Assembly (NCBI GenBank): GCA_964558875.1
Contig: CAZLGM010000059.1
Coordinates: 1-16,684 of the forward strand
Source of the DNA: CAZLGM01 sp964558875
GTDB taxonomy: Bacteria; Desulfobacterota; Desulfobulbia; Desulfobulbales; Desulfocapsaceae
Reading direction: 5' to 3'
Length of the DNA: 16,684 nt
The notes below the pieces were generated by a model. The model worked only from the letters and a program-made list of their open reading frames with translations. It had not been told where the DNA came from and did not search any database. This document shows, piece after piece, positions 15,449-16,684 of the stretch. A program made the translations under genes and the position numbers. Positions within the stretch are counted from its first letter, which is position 1. Each line of letters begins with the position of its first letter.

Positions 15449-15838
15449 ATGAGAATTGGTATTCCCAGTGATCATCCTGGGGGAATTGAAGCAGTACGGT
15501 CCGATCATTTTGGCAACTGTAACATGTTTACTATTGTTGAGCTTGATGAAGATGGTTCTATTCGATCAGTAGAAAGTATCTCAAATAAAATCCATGGTGC
15601 CGGTGGCTGTATGGTTCCTATTAATCTGTTAAAAGAGGCACTGGTTCAAGCTGTTATCGTTGGAGGGATTGGTACCAAACCTATGGAGAAGTTGTTCAAC
15701 GCCAATATCTCAGTTTATTTTGCCGATATTCGCTCCATTTCAACTGTTGCAGATGCGGTTAATGAATTTCGGAATAACAATCTGGTTATCATGCACTACG
15801 ATCAATCCTGTGCCGGGGGACCGGATTGTCACCATTGA
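15449..15838 (+). CDS. Dinitrogenase iron-molybdenum cofactor (NifX/NifB C-terminal) family protein, MTH1175-like
   Basis: A small cytoplasmic protein of 129 residues of the family whose members (NifX, NafY, the NifB tail) bind iron-sulfur or iron-molybdenum cofactors; free-standing short members such as MTH1175 have no proven role. ATG 15449 is chosen because GGGGGAAAG (15439-15447) makes a good Shine-Dalgarno site before it; an ATG at 15437 would overlap that site. Motifs: RIGIPSDHPGG.EAVRSDHFG at the start, GAGGCMVPINLL around the middle, AVIVGGIGTKPMEKL, and a Cys/His-ended tail (CAGGPDCHH) suited to metal binding. No nif genes are nearby, so nitrogen fixation is not implied. A DUF134 gene, often found with this family, lies 238 bases downstream. 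Confidence 0.88.
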   Translation: MRIGIPSDHPGGIEAVRSDHFGNCNMFTIVELDEDGSIRSVESISNKIHGAGGCMVPINLLKEALVQAVIVGGIGTKPMEKLFNANISVYFADIRSISTVADAVNEFRNNNLVIMHYDQSCAGGPDCHH

Positions 15839-15964
15839 TGGCCTTTCTGACATGTTGTTTGAAAGTTCAATACCGGACTTCGAAGAAGAGTGACTGTGTT
15901 TACTTGACTGTTGTATTGTGCGATTTTTCAGTTGTGATACCTCTATCAGTAGAATGCTGATTAC
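15839..15964. other. Spacer after the NifX-like gene, no gene seen
   Basis: No convincing coding or terminator signal is seen. A 40-codon frame starting at 15838 lacks a ribosome binding site and a protein-like composition. Confidence 0.3.
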
Positions 15965-15993
15965 TTGCTTTTTTTTGCAAACGACTGTATAAA
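15965..15993 (+). promoter_or_regulatory. Candidate sigma70 promoter of the DUF134 gene
   Basis: TTGCTT at 15965-15970, a 17-base spacer, then TATAAA at 15988-15993, in the gap after the NifX-like gene. A start near 16000 leaves a leader of about 77 bases. The inverted pair TGCAA (15976-15980) / TTGCA spans the -10 and could be an operator half-site pair. Confidence 0.4.
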
Positions 15994-16076
15994 TTGCAGT
16001 TTAGCTCCTGTTCATCTTCTCCAGTTCTAGTTGAACAGATCCTGCCAATTACCTTTTATCCATTTTTCTCGCAGAT

Positions 16077-16370
16077 ATGTCACCAAGGCCAAAAAAATTC
16101 AGATATTGTGAGGGTAAGTTCTGTGGACGTGCCTTTAAACCCACCGGGAAACCGCTTGACAAGCTCATTCATATCGATCTCTACCGCGACGAGCTGGAAA
16201 CGTTGAGATTATGTGATCATGAGGGTCTTACCCAGGAAGAAGCCGGAGAGCGGATGGGGGTATCCAGAGGAACGGTACAGCGAATTATTACCGAAGCAAG
16301 AAGAAAAACAGCTCAGGCGCTAACTTCCGGCTGTGCCCTGATCTTTGTCGATGAAGAGCCTGATAAGTAG
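16077..16370 (+). CDS. DUF134 (UPF0251) family helix-turn-helix protein
   Basis: 97 residues. The N-terminus RPKKFRYCEGKFCGRAFKP matches the DUF134 start, with two cysteines that may bind metal. It is followed by the family's DELETLRLCDHEGLTQEEAGERMGVSRGTVQRIITEARRK segment, a sigma-region-4-like helix-turn-helix (about residues 51-80). It is probably a small DNA-binding regulator. Genes of this family are often close to NifX/MTH1175-like genes, as here, which suggests that it controls or is co-regulated with that protein. The ribosome binding site before ATG 16077 is weak. It ends at TAG 16368-16370. Confidence 0.88.
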   Translation: MSPRPKKFRYCEGKFCGRAFKPTGKPLDKLIHIDLYRDELETLRLCDHEGLTQEEAGERMGVSRGTVQRIITEARRKTAQALTSGCALIFVDEEPDK

Positions 16371-16573
16371 TTGATTAAATCAAAAATTCCATGCAACATT
16401 TCCTCACCCTCTTCTACATATATTGAACAGAAGAATCTGATTTCTTTTCATATTCCTCTTTTAAAGTCATTTCATATTGATAGGATGTGAATGACTCTAC
16501 TTTCCCTCTTTTTCCCGATTTGTGTTGTATTATTTAAAAAAAAACCTTATATTTCAATTCGTTCGGGGATGTA
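16371..16573. other. AT-rich spacer after the DUF134 gene
   Basis: No gene seen. It begins with the palindrome TTGATTAAATCAA (16371-16383) directly after the stop codon, too AT-rich and without a good T-tract to be called a terminator. A run of nine A lies at 16536-16544. A TATTAT at 16528-16533 could be a -10 for the small ORF downstream, but no matching -35 was found. Confidence 0.35.
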
Positions 16574-16657
16574 ATGTTCGAGACTGGAGATGAGAAGAAG
16601 CTGGGCCGCTTTTCTTGCCTCCTTGCGGGTCTGATTAGCACATGGTGGAGACGATGA
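16574..16657 (+). CDS. Putative 27-residue small protein, translationally coupled to the next gene
   Basis: ATG 16574 is preceded by GGGG (16564-16567) with six bases before the start. The frame reads MFETGDEKKLGRF, then a hydrophobic SCLLAGLIST segment, and ends WWRR before TGA 16655-16657. That stop overlaps the next start as ATGA, the same arrangement as the adaptor/permease pair at the left edge. The layout, a charged head with a short hydrophobic stretch and a basic end, would suit a small membrane-associated protein. I do not recognise a family. An inner frame from ATG 16590 (14 codons) has no ribosome binding site spacing. It could also be a coupling leader for the downstream gene. Confidence 0.45.
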   Translation: MFETGDEKKLGRFSCLLAGLISTWWRR

Positions 16658-16684
16658 TAACTTTAAAAAAGAGAACCGTTTTTG
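16654..16684 (+). CDS. Start of an unidentified gene, cut by the window edge
   Basis: ATG 16654 opens MITLKKRTVF and runs out of the window. GGTGGAG (16644-16650) lies just before it, a slightly close ribosome binding site. Its start overlaps the stop of the 27-residue ORF. A second in-frame ATG at 16642 is an alternative start. The basic start followed by hydrophobic residues could open a signal peptide or membrane protein, but too little is visible to assign. Confidence 0.4.
   Translation, partial: MITLKKRTVF

Noticed and set aside
15449..15838. Nitrogen-fixation gene nifX
   Set aside because: Only the cofactor-binding domain is shared; no nifHDKENB genes are in the window and the protein resembles the free-standing MTH1175 type.
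15660..15893. 77-codon plus-strand ORF overlapping the NifX-like gene
   Set aside because: It is mostly a shadow of the real frame. Its tail past 15838 looks mildly protein-like, but the NifX-like protein already ends in a normal Cys/His tail, so no frameshift is needed.
15838..15960. 40-codon ORF overlapping the NifX-like stop codon
   Set aside because: No ribosome binding site, cysteine- and valine-rich odd composition, and no recognisable pattern; the TGATG overlap alone is not enough.
16371..16383. Terminator at the DUF134 stop codon
   Set aside because: The palindrome TTGATTAAATCAA is AT-only apart from one G/C pair and is not followed by a T run on the plus strand.

Overview
The window looks like a chromosomal segment of a Gram-negative anaerobe, most likely a Desulfobacterota bacterium and possibly of the Desulfobulbales type. 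This is an inference from gene content and gene order. The evidence is an adenosylcobalamin-dependent (class II) ribonucleotide reductase, a MOT1-type molybdate transporter, a small FeMo-cofactor-family protein, a DUF134 regulator, and a DUF4390-ntrY-ntrX-hemB gene order. No rRNA, tRNA, CRISPR array, transposase or integrase gene was seen.

Layout. Positions 1-3726 (+) hold the 3' part of an RND efflux membrane-fusion-protein gene, interrupted by an in-frame TAG at 77-79, followed by a full RND permease with a 4-base ATGA overlap. Positions 3850-5681 (+) hold a small lipoprotein gene and a MOT1-family molybdate/sulfate transporter. Positions 5682-6037 are non-coding and hold a sigma70-like promoter with two NrdR-box-like palindromes whose centres are 32 bp apart, driving nrdJ (6038-8209, +). 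Positions 8210-8719 are non-coding and rich in repeats: two adjoining long imperfect hairpins and a dispersed-repeat-like block. Then come a SEC-C motif protein (8720-9241, +) and a VanZ-like membrane protein (9252-9626, +), whose 3' end overlaps convergent hemB.

On the minus strand, transcribed from right to left, are a DUF4390 protein (15132-14551), the NtrY-like sensor kinase (14474-12174), the NtrX-like sigma54 response regulator (12030-10654) and hemB (10589-9615). The divergent intergenic region 15133-15448 carries a 126-bp terminal-inverted-repeat structure flanked by TA and a 17-bp palindrome. To its right are a MTH1175/NifX-like protein (15449-15838, +) and a DUF134 DNA-binding protein (16077-16370, +). 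At the edge a previously uncalled 27-codon ORF (16574-16657, +) overlaps, again as ATGA, the start of a gene that runs out of the window.

How the genes work together. The left third is envelope export plus oxyanion uptake. The centre is deoxyribonucleotide synthesis, probably under NrdR control. The right half is a membrane redox/nitrogen-type two-component system co-oriented with haem synthesis, beside a small metal-cofactor-binding protein and its likely regulator. No clear new multi-gene system is evident. The parts most worth a second look are the structured non-coding region after nrdJ, the TA-flanked element at 15168-15293, the amber-interrupted adaptor gene and the small coupled ORF at the right edge.
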